NCBI RefSeq assembly: GCF_043290135.1
Contig: NC_134710.1
Location: 12,787,321-12,851,320, forward strand
Direction: 5' to 3'
From: Rhipicephalus microplus
Lineage: Eukaryota; Arthropoda; Arachnida; Ixodida; Ixodidae
DNA: 64,000 nucleotides
This document shows, piece by piece, positions 22,350 to 31,898 of the stretch. The notes under the pieces are model-generated. The model was not told where the DNA came from. It did no database searches and was given only the letters and a program-made list of their open reading frames with translations. Each line of letters starts with the position of its first letter. Position 1 is the stretch's first letter. The position numbers were made by a program, and so were the translations under genes.

Positions 22350-25022
22350 TTACTGGCGCAAGAACGTTAAGGTGCCGGGATTTTCGTTGAGACCGAAAGC
22401 AATGGTACTGAATTTGTGGATGAGATATGATTCCCGGACTTCTCTGTCACGATGGGAGCTAAAGCCTGACTCTAGAATTGTAGCTTTTATCTTGCTGAAG
22501 GAATGACCTGGAAGCGCAACGTGTTTCGATAACGGTAAGTTAGGAAGGGAAATCGCGTGTGCTTTATGATTATTAAAACGTAGACGAAAGCTGGTCTCGG
22601 TTTGTCCAATGTATTGCATACCACATACAGAGCACTCCAGAAGATAGATTACGTTCGATGTGTAACAGCAAAAGTTACCCTTTATTTTAAGACTGAAACC
22701 GGAGGCGGTACTCTGAGCTGAAAGTGATGTTGTCATATGTGCACAAATTTTGCAGCGTGATTTATTGCATGGATGGCAACCCGAATATTGCGGTTTAGTA
22801 ACTTTAGAGGATGTGACTAAGTCGTGTAAATTTTTAGAGCGTCTGTAGATTACTTTAGGTGGAATCGGGAAGATTGTTCGGAGACGTTGGCTTTGCAAGA
22901 GGATATTATGATGCTTTTGAAGAATACAGTTTACTCTGGGAGCCGAAGCTGAATGAGTGAGGACCAGGTTGGTTAGGCGTGAGGTGGCAGTCTTTTTCGG
23001 TGCCTTTAATAAGGTCTTGCGTTCGACGAGGTCAGCCTTTTTGAAAGCGTCTTCTACGAGACGGACAGGATAATTCTGTTTAACTAAAGATTCCCTCAGG
23101 GAAGTGCAGTTCTGGTGATAATCAGACTCATGTGTACAAACGCGTTTGAAACGGAGTGCCTGACTGTATGGAATGCTGGTCTTCCAGTGCTTTAAATGAC
23201 TACTGTGAAAATGAAGATATTGGTGCCTGTCTGTGGGCTTCTTGAAAAGCGTGGTGCTTAGTCTGCCGTTCCGCAAAAAAACAGTAATGTCAAGAAAATC
23301 TGCGCGCTTGTCCGAGAATGAATGGGAGAATGATATGGAACTGTGAACATTGTTGAACGCTGTTATAAATGAAAGTAATGCAGGCTCCCCGTGTTCCCAA
23401 ATCAGGAAGATGTCGTCAATGTACCTTTTATAAAAAAGTGGCGTTAATGTTTGACTACTCAAGAATTCTTTCTCCAGCACACCCATGAAGATATTAGCGT
23501 AATTGGGGCCAATTTTAGTCCCCATGGAAGTCCCGTTCACTTGTACGAAATGGTCATCGTTGAATTCAAAGTTATTGTATTGAAGAATTAATTTCAATAA
23601 TGTTGCTAATGTTGCGCCATCTATAGAATGGTCGGAGGCCGAACGCTCGTATTCCTGACGAACAGCTTCGATTCCGTCCTTGTGTGGAATGTTTGTATAT
23701 AGGGAACAAACATCCAGAGTAACCAAGAGGGATCCTTCAGGAATAATTAAATCGGCAATGTCGCTCAAGAATTGGCCTGAGTCTTTGATGTAGGACGGGT
23801 AAGTTTGCGGAATATGGCTAATGAGGGTGTCAACAAAACTGGAAATCTTCTCAGTTACGGAACCGATAGCCGAAACTATTGGTCTGCCGGGGTTGCCTGT
23901 CTTATGAATTTTGGGTAGTAGATAAAACCTTCCTGCTGAAGGACTTAGCGGGAGCAAGAAAGATAGGTCCTTGACTGTTAACTTTTTATCTGCCACGAGT
24001 TGTTCTAATTCTTTTTTGATGACACATTTAAAATCGTTAGTGGGGTCCATTTCCAAGCGTCTGTAGAAGGTGTCATTTCGTAACTGTCTGTAAGCCTCTG
24101 AAATATAGTCAACTCGATTCATAAGAACAATGGCGCCTCCTTTGTCTGCTTGCTTGATGACAATGTCGGTATTGTTAGCCAAGCTCTTTATTGCCTCCTT
24201 TTCCTTAATAGAAATGTTGCTCTTAAATGGTTGTTGTTTTTGATATGCTTCGAGTAGATCTCGCTGGACCGCTTCAATGTAAAGATCTAGGCATTTCTCG
24301 CGTTGAATTGGAGGTGTCCATCGCTTATTCGAAAACAAAGGAGCAGTAGAAGTACTCGACGTAGGCATATTATAGAAAAATTCTCGAAGCCTCATGTTGC
24401 GGGCGAAGTTGTCTAAATCTTGTAGGAACTGAAATTCGTTATACCCACCGGAAGCGGGGCAAAAATTGAGGCCACGTGATAATACAGACTTCTCGTCATC
24501 TGACAAACAGTGATTGGAAAGGTTTACTATGTTATCATGCTCGGATGTTCTACAGGAAGTTCTTGACGTAGCCCGTGACGCGACAGTCGTCAGAGAGGCC
24601 GGTATAGGTACATTATCACGCGCAAGTTTGCTCATCTTAATCTTGACAATCTCATCTCGTTTCTTAAGCCGATACTCATCGAGAAGTATTACTTGTTCTG
24701 ATGATAACCTTGATTGGGAAAGCAGTTGTCGTACAGTGTTCGACAAAGATTTTGCTGAGTGTTCATAGTGATTTAGGATGATACGGGTCAAATTCAAGGA
24801 CGCATTCTTTAGTGCATCGTCCCATTTTGCTTGGTGAGTGGGCGACAATTTAACGGCTGGATGATGCACAATCATGAGACCTTTAGGAACCACTGATTCT
24901 GACACGTAAGCATTCAATGCGGAAACATGCAACTCTGATCGTATCGTTTTTTCAACTACCTTTCTAGTGCGCAAAAAATAGGTATTGTTGGAGGCAGAAT
25001 ACGTACCATTGCTAACATGTAG
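22350..25022 (-). CDS. PLE ORF2: reverse transcriptase with GIY-YIG endonuclease, intact
   Basis: The 890-codon frame opens right after the ORF1 stop. Counting from the leucine codon at 24974 as residue 1, domains are as follows. An N-terminal region holds QADKGGAIVLM (275-285) and YLLPKIHKTGNPGRPIVS (351-368). Motif A is TLDVCSLYTNIPH with Asp421, motif B is SMGTKIGP (483-490), and motif C is YIDD (518-521). A thumb with KKPTDRHQYLH follows, then a cysteine segment CHPC...CKIC (733-744) and a GIY-YIG nuclease (VIYLLEC 775-781, YIGQT 788-792, Arg797/799, Glu848). The protein would copy element RNA and nick target DNA. The first in-frame AUG is at residue 34, so expression from the upstream ORF by UGA readthrough is likely; reinitiation at that AUG is the alternative. 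Confidence 0.93.
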   Translation of the reverse strand, partial: LHVSNGTYSASNNTYFLRTRKVVEKTIRSELHVSALNAYVSESVVPKGLMIVHHPAVKLSPTHQAKWDDALKNASLNLTRIILNHYEHSAKSLSNTVRQLLSQSRLSSEQVILLDEYRLKKRDEIVKIKMSKLARDNVPIPASLTTVASRATSRTSCRTSEHDNIVNLSNHCLSDDEKSVLSRGLNFCPASGGYNEFQFLQDLDNFARNMRLREFFYNMPTSSTSTAPLFSNKRWTPPIQREKCLDLYIEAVQRDLLEAYQKQQPFKSNISIKEKEAIKSLANNTDIVIKQADKGGAIVLMNRVDYISEAYRQLRNDTFYRRLEMDPTNDFKCVIKKELEQLVADKKLTVKDLSFLLPLSPSAGRFYLLPKIHKTGNPGRPIVSAIGSVTEKISSFVDTLISHIPQTYPSYIKDSGQFLSDIADLIIPEGSLLVTLDVCSLYTNIPHKDGIEAVRQEYERSASDHSIDGATLATLLKLILQYNNFEFNDDHFVQVNGTSMGTKIGPNYANIFMGVLEKEFLSSQTLTPLFYKRYIDDIFLIWEHGEPALLSFITAFNNVHSSISFSHSFSDKRADFLDITVFLRNGRLSTTLFKKPTDRHQYLHFHSSHLKHWKTSIPYSQALRFKRVCTHESDYHQNCTSLRESLVKQNYPVRLVEDAFKKADLVERKTLLKAPKKTATSRLTNLVLTHSASAPRVNCILQKHHNILLQSQRLRTIFPIPPKVIYRRSKNLHDLVTSSKVTKPQYSGCHPCNKSRCKICAHMTTSLSAQSTASGFSLKIKGNFCCYTSNVIYLLECSVCGMQYIGQTETSFRLRFNNHKAHAISLPNLPLSKHVALPGHSFSKIKATILESGFSSHRDREVRESYLIHKFSTIAFGLNENPGTLTFLRQ

Positions 25023-25025
25023 TCA
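25017..25025 (-). promoter_or_regulatory. Candidate UGA-CUA stop-readthrough site between ORF1 and ORF2
   Basis: The minus strand reads GAA TGA CTA CAT. UGA followed by CUA is the best known leaky-stop context in animals and RNA viruses. Sixteen sense codons then lead in frame into ORF2, giving a predicted fusion of about 1,270 residues. The same arrangement is at 27673, 31896, 37035 and 41258 (plus) and 34385 (minus), but these copies are not independent evidence. Confidence 0.6.
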
Positions 25026-26168
25026 TTCGGGCTGTAACGTAGTGGCATCAGAGTTTCTGCACTGAACGAATGGGTTGCCAAGAAAACCAGAGGATGCAGC
25101 GCTTGGGGGAGAAGCGGTGGCCCGATGGCCACTAGGTGGAGAGGAGGTCAGGTTAGGTCGGACAGGTGGGGGGCTTGGAGAACCAGAGTCAGAAGGACGT
25201 CGAAGACGCTTGTTGGTCCTCGCGGGAGGGGCACAACTAGAAGGGCCAGGAAGCGAAGAGGATTGACGGTGTGCACCAAGAGACCCAAATGTTGGTGTAC
25301 CAACAGATACACGGGAAGAGTTCAGAGTAGAACCGGAAGGAAGTCTGGAAGAGGTCATTGACGCAGGCGCTGTAGTGGAAGGAAGGGTGGAAGACTGGGT
25401 AGAGGCGGGCACGAAGGTGTCGACTGGAAGCCGCAGCAAAGGACTTGGCGATGGGTGCGCATTTGACACGGCAGGTAGAGCAGGGAATTCGGAAGTGAAA
25501 TCGGCATTTGGTAAAGCGTCAACCGAAGAGGAATCGCGCCATGAAGAGGGCGTGCTTCTAGGAAAAGGACCGCACAGCCTGCGAATATGGCTGGCGATTA
25601 AAGCGACTCCTTCAAAACTTGGATGTAATCCATCCATGCATAGTGTGCGGCTGGGGGGAAGCCATTCCAACCCATGATCAATGAAGAACACTTGTCGGGA
25701 GAATCGGCAATGGTTGCGTAGCAAAAAATTCAAGTGACATGCTTCTCGATTGCAACGGCGAATGAATGCTCTATTCCTAAACTTTCTTCGACGACTTTCG
25801 GAACGTGGAAGAATAAGGCTTACGTAAATGCGCCTGACATTAGGGTGCTGTGCAATCACCGCTTCTAGTAGCGAGCAGTACTTTTTGAAGGCGAAGCGAC
25901 CTGAAGAGGACGCAAGGTCATTTGTGCCGACATGGATAATCACAGTCTGTGCCGTATCCGGGATGAAGTCGAGCAAGTTGTGAACGTCATCAATGAGAGC
26001 ACCGCACAACGAAACAAATGCAGGTGTGCCGGGAACAACGGGATCGAAATGTTGATGCAAATACTTGGTCTGCGAATCACCCAACACGATTGTGGAAACC
26101 TGGCATCTTGGAAACATCCATGATATTCTTTTCACTGTGGGTCGACCGGAATCCAGAGTAAGAGACAT
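25023..26168 (-). CDS. PLE ORF1: SGNH/GDSL hydrolase-like protein, intact
   Basis: A 381-residue frame starts at the ATG at 26166-26168. Longer readings upstream require a GTG start and run into the pseudo-LTR. Residues 24-210 form an SGNH-like domain: block I VLGDSQ with Ser32, an oxyanion Gly near 56, block III VGTNDLA with Asn83, and block V DGLHP with Asp179 and His182. All three catalytic positions are present. Residues 210-381 are low complexity, rich in Ser, Pro and Thr. Similar esterase domains occur in ORF1 of CR1-type LINEs; their role in transposition is unresolved. The frame ends in UGA and is followed in the same frame by ORF2. Confidence 0.88.
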   Translation of the reverse strand: MSLTLDSGRPTVKRISWMFPRCQVSTIVLGDSQTKYLHQHFDPVVPGTPAFVSLCGALIDDVHNLLDFIPDTAQTVIIHVGTNDLASSSGRFAFKKYCSLLEAVIAQHPNVRRIYVSLILPRSESRRRKFRNRAFIRRCNREACHLNFLLRNHCRFSRQVFFIDHGLEWLPPSRTLCMDGLHPSFEGVALIASHIRRLCGPFPRSTPSSWRDSSSVDALPNADFTSEFPALPAVSNAHPSPSPLLRLPVDTFVPASTQSSTLPSTTAPASMTSSRLPSGSTLNSSRVSVGTPTFGSLGAHRQSSSLPGPSSCAPPARTNKRLRRPSDSGSPSPPPVRPNLTSSPPSGHRATASPPSAASSGFLGNPFVQCRNSDATTLQPE

Positions 26169-26572
26169 TGGAGGAGCGTTTGTCGCCGGATCCGGGAATA
26201 ATAGGAGAATAAAAGGAGTTTGACTCACAAGTGAAAAGATTTTTTACTTGACGTTTCGACCGTGGGCCCGGCCTTCGTCAGAATGAAACAAAACACAGCA
26301 ATGGTAACCACTTATATGCCAGTTGGTCACATGGATTGTAGATAGGTACAATCAATACACGTGGAAAAAATGCGTTCAAAATGTATCAACATACTGTTCG
26401 TCAGTAACATACTCGCGTAACAAGAAGATTCAACAGCAATTGACAGCTCATGTGGTGACGAAAAAAAAAAAACACCGATAACAGAAAATTAACACGTGAA
26501 AAACAGCACCTACACTGTTACGGACAATTTTCAAGGATATAATAATAAAAGGTGATCAATGCGCATGACATA
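26169..26572 (-). repeat. Penelope pseudo-LTR, internal copy of left arm
   Basis: It joins the truncated upstream ORF2 copy to ORF1. The sequence equals the left outer copy apart from one fewer A in the homopolymer. It is the 3' non-coding end of one monomer and the 5' leader of the next, and should hold the promoter, as in other Penelope elements. Confidence 0.85.
26250..26281 (-). ncRNA. Hammerhead ribozyme core, left arm internal pseudo-LTR
   Basis: Same 32-base core as at 22026-22057. It lies about 80-110 bases upstream of the ORF1 ATG, so cleavage would trim the 5' leader of the downstream monomer. Confidence 0.85.
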
Positions 26573-27484
26573 TTACTGGCGCAAGAACGTTAAGGTGCCG
26601 GGATTTTCGTTGAGACCGAAAGCAATGGTACTGAATTTGTGGATGAGATATGATTCCCGGACTTCTCTGTCACGATGGGAGCTAAAGCCTGACTCTAGAA
26701 TTGTAGCTTTTATCTTGCTGAAGGAATGACCTGGAAGCGCAACGTGTTTCGATAACGGTAAGTTAGGAAGGGAAATCGCGTGTGCTTTATGATTATTAAA
26801 ACGTAGACGAAAGCTGGTCTCGGTTTGTCCAATGTATTGCATACCACATACAGAGCACTCCAGAAGATAGATTACGTTCGATGTGTAACAGCAAAAGTTA
26901 CCCTTTATTTTAAGACTGAAACCGGAGGCGGTACTCTGAGCTGAAAGTGATGTTGTCATATGTGCACAAATTTTGCAGCGTGATTTATTGCATGGATGGC
27001 AACCCGAATATTGCGGTTTAGTAACTTTAGAGGATGTGACTAAGTCGTGTAAATTTTTAGAGCGTCTGTAGATTACTTTAGGTGGAATCGGGAAGATTGT
27101 TCGGAGACGTTGGCTTTGCAAGAGGATATTATGATGCTTTTGAAGAATACAGTTTACTCTGGGAGCCGAAGCTGAATGAGTGAGGACCAGGTTGGTTAGG
27201 CGTGAGGTGGCAGTCTTTTTCGGTGCCTTTAATAAGGTCTTGCGTTCGACGAGGTCAGCCTTTTTGAAAGCGTCTTCTACGAGACGGACAGGATAATTCT
27301 GTTTAACTAAAGATTCCCTCAGGGAAGTGCAGTTCTGGTGATAATCAGACTCATGTGTACAAACGCGTTTGAAACGGAGTGCCTGACTGTATGGAATGCT
27401 GGTCTTCCAGTGCTTTAAATGACTACTGTGAAAATGAAGATATTGGTGCCTGTCTGTGGGCTTCTTGAAAAGCGTGGTGCTTGG
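26573..27484 (-). pseudogene. PLE ORF2 C-terminal fragment (5'-truncated copy)
   Basis: It encodes the last 302 or so residues of ORF2 (from STTLFKKPTDRHQ through the GIY-YIG nuclease) identical to the intact copies. The fragment starts at the inversion junction and has no ATG of its own. It is the 5'-truncated upstream member of the left tandem. Confidence 0.9.
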
Positions 27485-27512
27485 TGTGGGCTTCTTGAAA
27501 AGCGTGGAACTC
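27456..27512. other. Head-to-head inversion junction with 21-bp duplication
   Basis: Left-arm sequence TGTGGGCTTCTTGAAAAGCG (27458-27477, followed by TGGTGCTT) is immediately repeated as TGTGGGCTTCTTGAAAAGCG (27486-27505). The plus-oriented ORF1 tail (CTCTGGTTCTCCAAGCC) then begins at about 27510. The short templated duplication suggests template switching during reverse transcription or repair joining of two arms. Confidence 0.85.
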
Positions 27513-27675
27513 TGGTTCTCCAAGCCCCCCACCTGTCCGACCTAACCTGACCTCCTCTCCACCTAGTGGCCATCGGGCCACCGCTTCTCCCCCAAGCGCT
27601 GCATCCTCTGGTTTTCTTGGCAACCCATTCGTTCAGTGCAGAAACTCTGATGCCACTACGTTACAGCCCGAATGA
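27510..27675 (+). pseudogene. PLE ORF1 C-terminal fragment
   Basis: It encodes the last 54 or so residues of ORF1 (Ser/Pro-rich tail ending TTLQPE and TGA). The SGNH domain is missing. It is the 5' truncation point of the right arm. Confidence 0.85.
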
Positions 27676-30348
27676 CTACATGTTAGCAATGGTACGTATT
27701 CTGCCTCCAACAATACCTATTTTTTGCGCACTAGAAAGGTAGTTGAAAAAACGATACGATCAGAGTTGCATGTTTCCGCATTGAATGCTTACGTGTCAGA
27801 ATCAGTGGTTCCTAAAGGTCTCATGATTGTGCATCATCCAGCCGTTAAATTGTCGCCCACTCACCAAGCAAAATGGGACGATGCACTAAAGAATGCGTCC
27901 TTGAATTTGACCCGTATCATCCTAAATCACTATGAACACTCAGCAAAATCTTTGTCGAACACTGTACGACAACTGCTTTCCCAATCAAGGTTATCATCAG
28001 AACAAGTAATACTTCTCGATGAGTATCGGCTTAAGAAACGAGATGAGATTGTCAAGATTAAGATGAGCAAACTTGCGCGTGATAATGTACCTATACCGGC
28101 CTCTCTGACGACTGTCGCGTCACGGGCTACGTCAAGAACTTCCTGTAGAACATCCGAGCATGATAACATAGTAAACCTTTCCAATCACTGTTTGTCAGAT
28201 GACGAGAAGTCTGTATTATCACGTGGCCTCAATTTTTGCCCCGCTTCCGGTGGGTATAACGAATTTCAGTTCCTACAAGATTTAGACAACTTCGCCCGCA
28301 ACATGAGGCTTCGAGAATTTTTCTATAATATGCCTACGTCGAGTACTTCTACTGCTCCTTTGTTTTCGAATAAGCGATGGACACCTCCAATTCAACGCGA
28401 GAAATGCCTAGATCTTTACATTGAAGCGGTCCAGCGAGATCTACTCGAAGCATATCAAAAACAACAACCATTTAAGAGCAACATTTCTATTAAGGAAAAG
28501 GAGGCAATAAAGAGCTTGGCTAACAATACCGACATTGTCATCAAGCAAGCAGACAAAGGAGGCGCCATTGTTCTTATGAATCGAGTTGACTATATTTCAG
28601 AGGCTTACAGACAGTTACGAAATGACACCTTCTACAGACGCTTGGAAATGGACCCCACTAACGATTTTAAATGTGTCATCAAAAAAGAATTAGAACAACT
28701 CGTGGCAGATAAAAAGTTAACAGTCAAGGACCTATCTTTCTTGCTCCCGCTAAGTCCTTCAGCAGGAAGGTTTTATCTACTACCCAAAATTCATAAGACA
28801 GGCAACCCCGGCAGACCAATAGTTTCGGCTATCGGTTCCGTAACTGAGAAGATTTCCAGTTTTGTTGACACCCTCATTAGCCATATTCCGCAAACTTACC
28901 CGTCCTACATCAAAGACTCAGGCCAATTCTTGAGCGACATTGCCGATTTAATTATTCCTGAAGGATCCCTCTTGGTTACTCTGGATGTTTGTTCCCTATA
29001 TACAAACATTCCACACAAGGACGGAATCGAAGCTGTTCGTCAGGAATACGAGCGTTCGGCCTCCGACCATTCTATAGATGGCGCAACATTAGCAACATTA
29101 TTGAAATTAATTCTTCAATACAATAACTTTGAATTCAACGATGACCATTTCGTACAAGTGAACGGGACTTCCATGGGGACTAAAATTGGCCCCAATTACG
29201 CTAATATCTTCATGGGTGTGCTGGAGAAAGAATTCTTGAGTAGTCAAACATTAACGCCACTTTTTTATAAAAGGTACATTGACGACATCTTCCTGATTTG
29301 GGAACACGGGGAGCCTGCATTACTTTCATTTATAACAGCGTTCAACAATGTTCACAGTTCCATATCATTCTCCCATTCATTCTCGGACAAGCGCGCAGAT
29401 TTTCTTGACATTACTGTTTTTTTGCGGAACGGCAGACTAAGCACCACGCTTTTCAAGAAGCCCACAGACAGGCACCAATATCTTCATTTTCACAGTAGTC
29501 ATTTAAAGCACTGGAAGACCAGCATTCCATACAGTCAGGCACTCCGTTTCAAACGCGTTTGTACACATGAGTCTGATTATCACCAGAACTGCACTTCCCT
29601 GAGGGAATCTTTAGTTAAACAGAATTATCCTGTCCGTCTCGTAGAAGACGCTTTCAAAAAGGCTGACCTCGTCGAACGCAAGACCTTATTAAAGGCACCG
29701 AAAAAGACTGCCACCTCACGCCTAACCAACCTGGTCCTCACTCATTCAGCTTCGGCTCCCAGAGTAAACTGTATTCTTCAAAAGCATCATAATATCCTCT
29801 TGCAAAGCCAACGTCTCCGAACAATCTTCCCGATTCCACCTAAAGTAATCTACAGACGCTCTAAAAATTTACACGACTTAGTCACATCCTCTAAAGTTAC
29901 TAAACCGCAATATTCGGGTTGCCATCCATGCAATAAATCACGCTGCAAAATTTGTGCACATATGACAACATCACTTTCAGCTCAGAGTACCGCCTCCGGT
30001 TTCAGTCTTAAAATAAAGGGTAACTTTTGCTGTTACACATCGAACGTAATCTATCTTCTGGAGTGCTCTGTATGTGGTATGCAATACATTGGACAAACCG
30101 AGACCAGCTTTCGTCTACGTTTTAATAATCATAAAGCACACGCGATTTCCCTTCCTAACTTACCGTTATCGAAACACGTTGCGCTTCCAGGTCATTCCTT
30201 CAGCAAGATAAAAGCTACAATTCTAGAGTCAGGCTTTAGCTCCCATCGTGACAGAGAAGTCCGGGAATCATATCTCATCCACAAATTCAGTACCATTGCT
30301 TTCGGTCTCAACGAAAATCCCGGCACCTTAACGTTCTTGCGCCAGTAA
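27676..30348 (+). CDS. PLE ORF2 (RT and GIY-YIG), intact, plus strand
   Basis: It is identical in translation to the minus-strand copy at 22350-25022 and follows a truncated ORF1, so this particular copy lacks the proposed upstream readthrough partner. If it is translated at all it would be from the AUG at ORF2 residue 34. Confidence 0.92.
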   Translation, partial: LHVSNGTYSASNNTYFLRTRKVVEKTIRSELHVSALNAYVSESVVPKGLMIVHHPAVKLSPTHQAKWDDALKNASLNLTRIILNHYEHSAKSLSNTVRQLLSQSRLSSEQVILLDEYRLKKRDEIVKIKMSKLARDNVPIPASLTTVASRATSRTSCRTSEHDNIVNLSNHCLSDDEKSVLSRGLNFCPASGGYNEFQFLQDLDNFARNMRLREFFYNMPTSSTSTAPLFSNKRWTPPIQREKCLDLYIEAVQRDLLEAYQKQQPFKSNISIKEKEAIKSLANNTDIVIKQADKGGAIVLMNRVDYISEAYRQLRNDTFYRRLEMDPTNDFKCVIKKELEQLVADKKLTVKDLSFLLPLSPSAGRFYLLPKIHKTGNPGRPIVSAIGSVTEKISSFVDTLISHIPQTYPSYIKDSGQFLSDIADLIIPEGSLLVTLDVCSLYTNIPHKDGIEAVRQEYERSASDHSIDGATLATLLKLILQYNNFEFNDDHFVQVNGTSMGTKIGPNYANIFMGVLEKEFLSSQTLTPLFYKRYIDDIFLIWEHGEPALLSFITAFNNVHSSISFSHSFSDKRADFLDITVFLRNGRLSTTLFKKPTDRHQYLHFHSSHLKHWKTSIPYSQALRFKRVCTHESDYHQNCTSLRESLVKQNYPVRLVEDAFKKADLVERKTLLKAPKKTATSRLTNLVLTHSASAPRVNCILQKHHNILLQSQRLRTIFPIPPKVIYRRSKNLHDLVTSSKVTKPQYSGCHPCNKSRCKICAHMTTSLSAQSTASGFSLKIKGNFCCYTSNVIYLLECSVCGMQYIGQTETSFRLRFNNHKAHAISLPNLPLSKHVALPGHSFSKIKATILESGFSSHRDREVRESYLIHKFSTIAFGLNENPGTLTFLRQ

Positions 30349-30752
30349 TATGTCATGCGCATTGATCACCTTTTATTATTATATCCTTGAAAATTGTCCG
30401 TAACAGTGTAGGTGCTGTTTTTCACGTGTTAATTTTCTGTTATCGGTGTTTTTTTTTTTTCGTCACCACATGAGCTGTCAATTGCTGTTGAATCTTCTTG
30501 TTACGCGAGTATGTTACTGACGAACAGTATGTTGATACATTTTGAACGCATTTTTTCCACGTGTATTGATTGTACCTATCTACAATCCATGTGACCAACT
30601 GGCATATAAGTGGTTACCATTGCTGTGTTTTGTTTCATTCTGACGAAGGCCGGGCCCACGGTCGAAACGTCAAGTAAAAAATCTTTTCACTTGTGAGTCA
30701 AACTCCTTTTATTCTCCTATTATTCCCGGATCCGGCGACAAACGCTCCTCCA
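30349..30752 (+). repeat. Penelope pseudo-LTR, right arm internal
   Basis: 404 bases between the ORF2 stop and the next ORF1 ATG. It includes a T12 tract at 30449-30460, ACACGTG-like words, and the hammerhead core. Confidence 0.85.
30640..30671 (+). ncRNA. Hammerhead ribozyme core, right arm internal
   Basis: CTGACGA at 30640-30646, stem II GGCC (30648-30651) with GGTC (30660-30663), GAAAC then GTC ending at 30671. The predicted self-cleavage site is between 30671 and 30672. Confidence 0.87.
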
Positions 30753-31898
30753 ATGTCTCTTACTCTGGATTCCGGTCGACCCACAGTGAAAAGAATATCA
30801 TGGATGTTTCCAAGATGCCAGGTTTCCACAATCGTGTTGGGTGATTCGCAGACCAAGTATTTGCATCAACATTTCGATCCCGTTGTTCCCGGCACACCTG
30901 CATTTGTTTCGTTGTGCGGTGCTCTCATTGATGACGTTCACAACTTGCTCGACTTCATCCCGGATACGGCACAGACTGTGATTATCCATGTCGGCACAAA
31001 TGACCTTGCGTCCTCTTCAGGTCGCTTCGCCTTCAAAAAGTACTGCTCGCTACTAGAAGCGGTGATTGCACAGCACCCTAATGTCAGGCGCATTTACGTA
31101 AGCCTTATTCTTCCACGTTCCGAAAGTCGTCGAAGAAAGTTTAGGAATAGAGCATTCATTCGCCGTTGCAATCGAGAAGCATGTCACTTGAATTTTTTGC
31201 TACGCAACCATTGCCGATTCTCCCGACAAGTGTTCTTCATTGATCATGGGTTGGAATGGCTTCCCCCCAGCCGCACACTATGCATGGATGGATTACATCC
31301 AAGTTTTGAAGGAGTCGCTTTAATCGCCAGCCATATTCGCAGGCTGTGCGGTCCTTTTCCTAGAAGCACGCCCTCTTCATGGCGCGATTCCTCTTCGGTT
31401 GACGCTTTACCAAATGCCGATTTCACTTCCGAATTCCCTGCTCTACCTGCCGTGTCAAATGCGCACCCATCGCCAAGTCCTTTGCTGCGGCTTCCAGTCG
31501 ACACCTTCGTGCCCGCCTCTACCCAGTCTTCCACCCTTCCTTCCACTACAGCGCCTGCGTCAATGACCTCTTCCAGACTTCCTTCCGGTTCTACTCTGAA
31601 CTCTTCCCGTGTATCTGTTGGTACACCAACATTTGGGTCTCTTGGTGCACACCGTCAATCCTCTTCGCTTCCTGGCCCTTCTAGTTGTGCCCCTCCCGCG
31701 AGGACCAACAAGCGTCTTCGACGTCCTTCTGACTCTGGTTCTCCAAGCCCCCCACCTGTCCGACCTAACCTGACCTCCTCTCCACCTAGTGGCCATCGGG
31801 CCACCGCTTCTCCCCCAAGCGCTGCATCCTCTGGTTTTCTTGGCAACCCATTCGTTCAGTGCAGAAACTCTGATGCCACTACGTTACAGCCCGAATGA
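30753..31898 (+). CDS. PLE ORF1 (SGNH-like), intact, plus strand
   Basis: ATG at 30753, 381 residues, with the same catalytic residues as the minus copy. The TGA at 31896-31898 is followed by CTACAT. An out-of-frame ATG at 31903 opens only a 20-codon peptide, so it is not a start for ORF2. Confidence 0.88.
   Translation: MSLTLDSGRPTVKRISWMFPRCQVSTIVLGDSQTKYLHQHFDPVVPGTPAFVSLCGALIDDVHNLLDFIPDTAQTVIIHVGTNDLASSSGRFAFKKYCSLLEAVIAQHPNVRRIYVSLILPRSESRRRKFRNRAFIRRCNREACHLNFLLRNHCRFSRQVFFIDHGLEWLPPSRTLCMDGLHPSFEGVALIASHIRRLCGPFPRSTPSSWRDSSSVDALPNADFTSEFPALPAVSNAHPSPSPLLRLPVDTFVPASTQSSTLPSTTAPASMTSSRLPSGSTLNSSRVSVGTPTFGSLGAHRQSSSLPGPSSCAPPARTNKRLRRPSDSGSPSPPPVRPNLTSSPPSGHRATASPPSAASSGFLGNPFVQCRNSDATTLQPE

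Noticed and set aside
27456..27512. Missing-adapter (palindromic read) artefact as the origin of the inverted arms
   Set aside because: A simple read palindrome would mirror at the junction; here the arms are truncated at different element positions and a short duplication sits between them. Raw reads would still be needed to exclude it fully.
30693..30752. Extended ORF1 start 20 codons upstream of the ATG
   Set aside because: It begins with GTG, lies inside the pseudo-LTR just after the ribozyme, and is not expected in animal translation.
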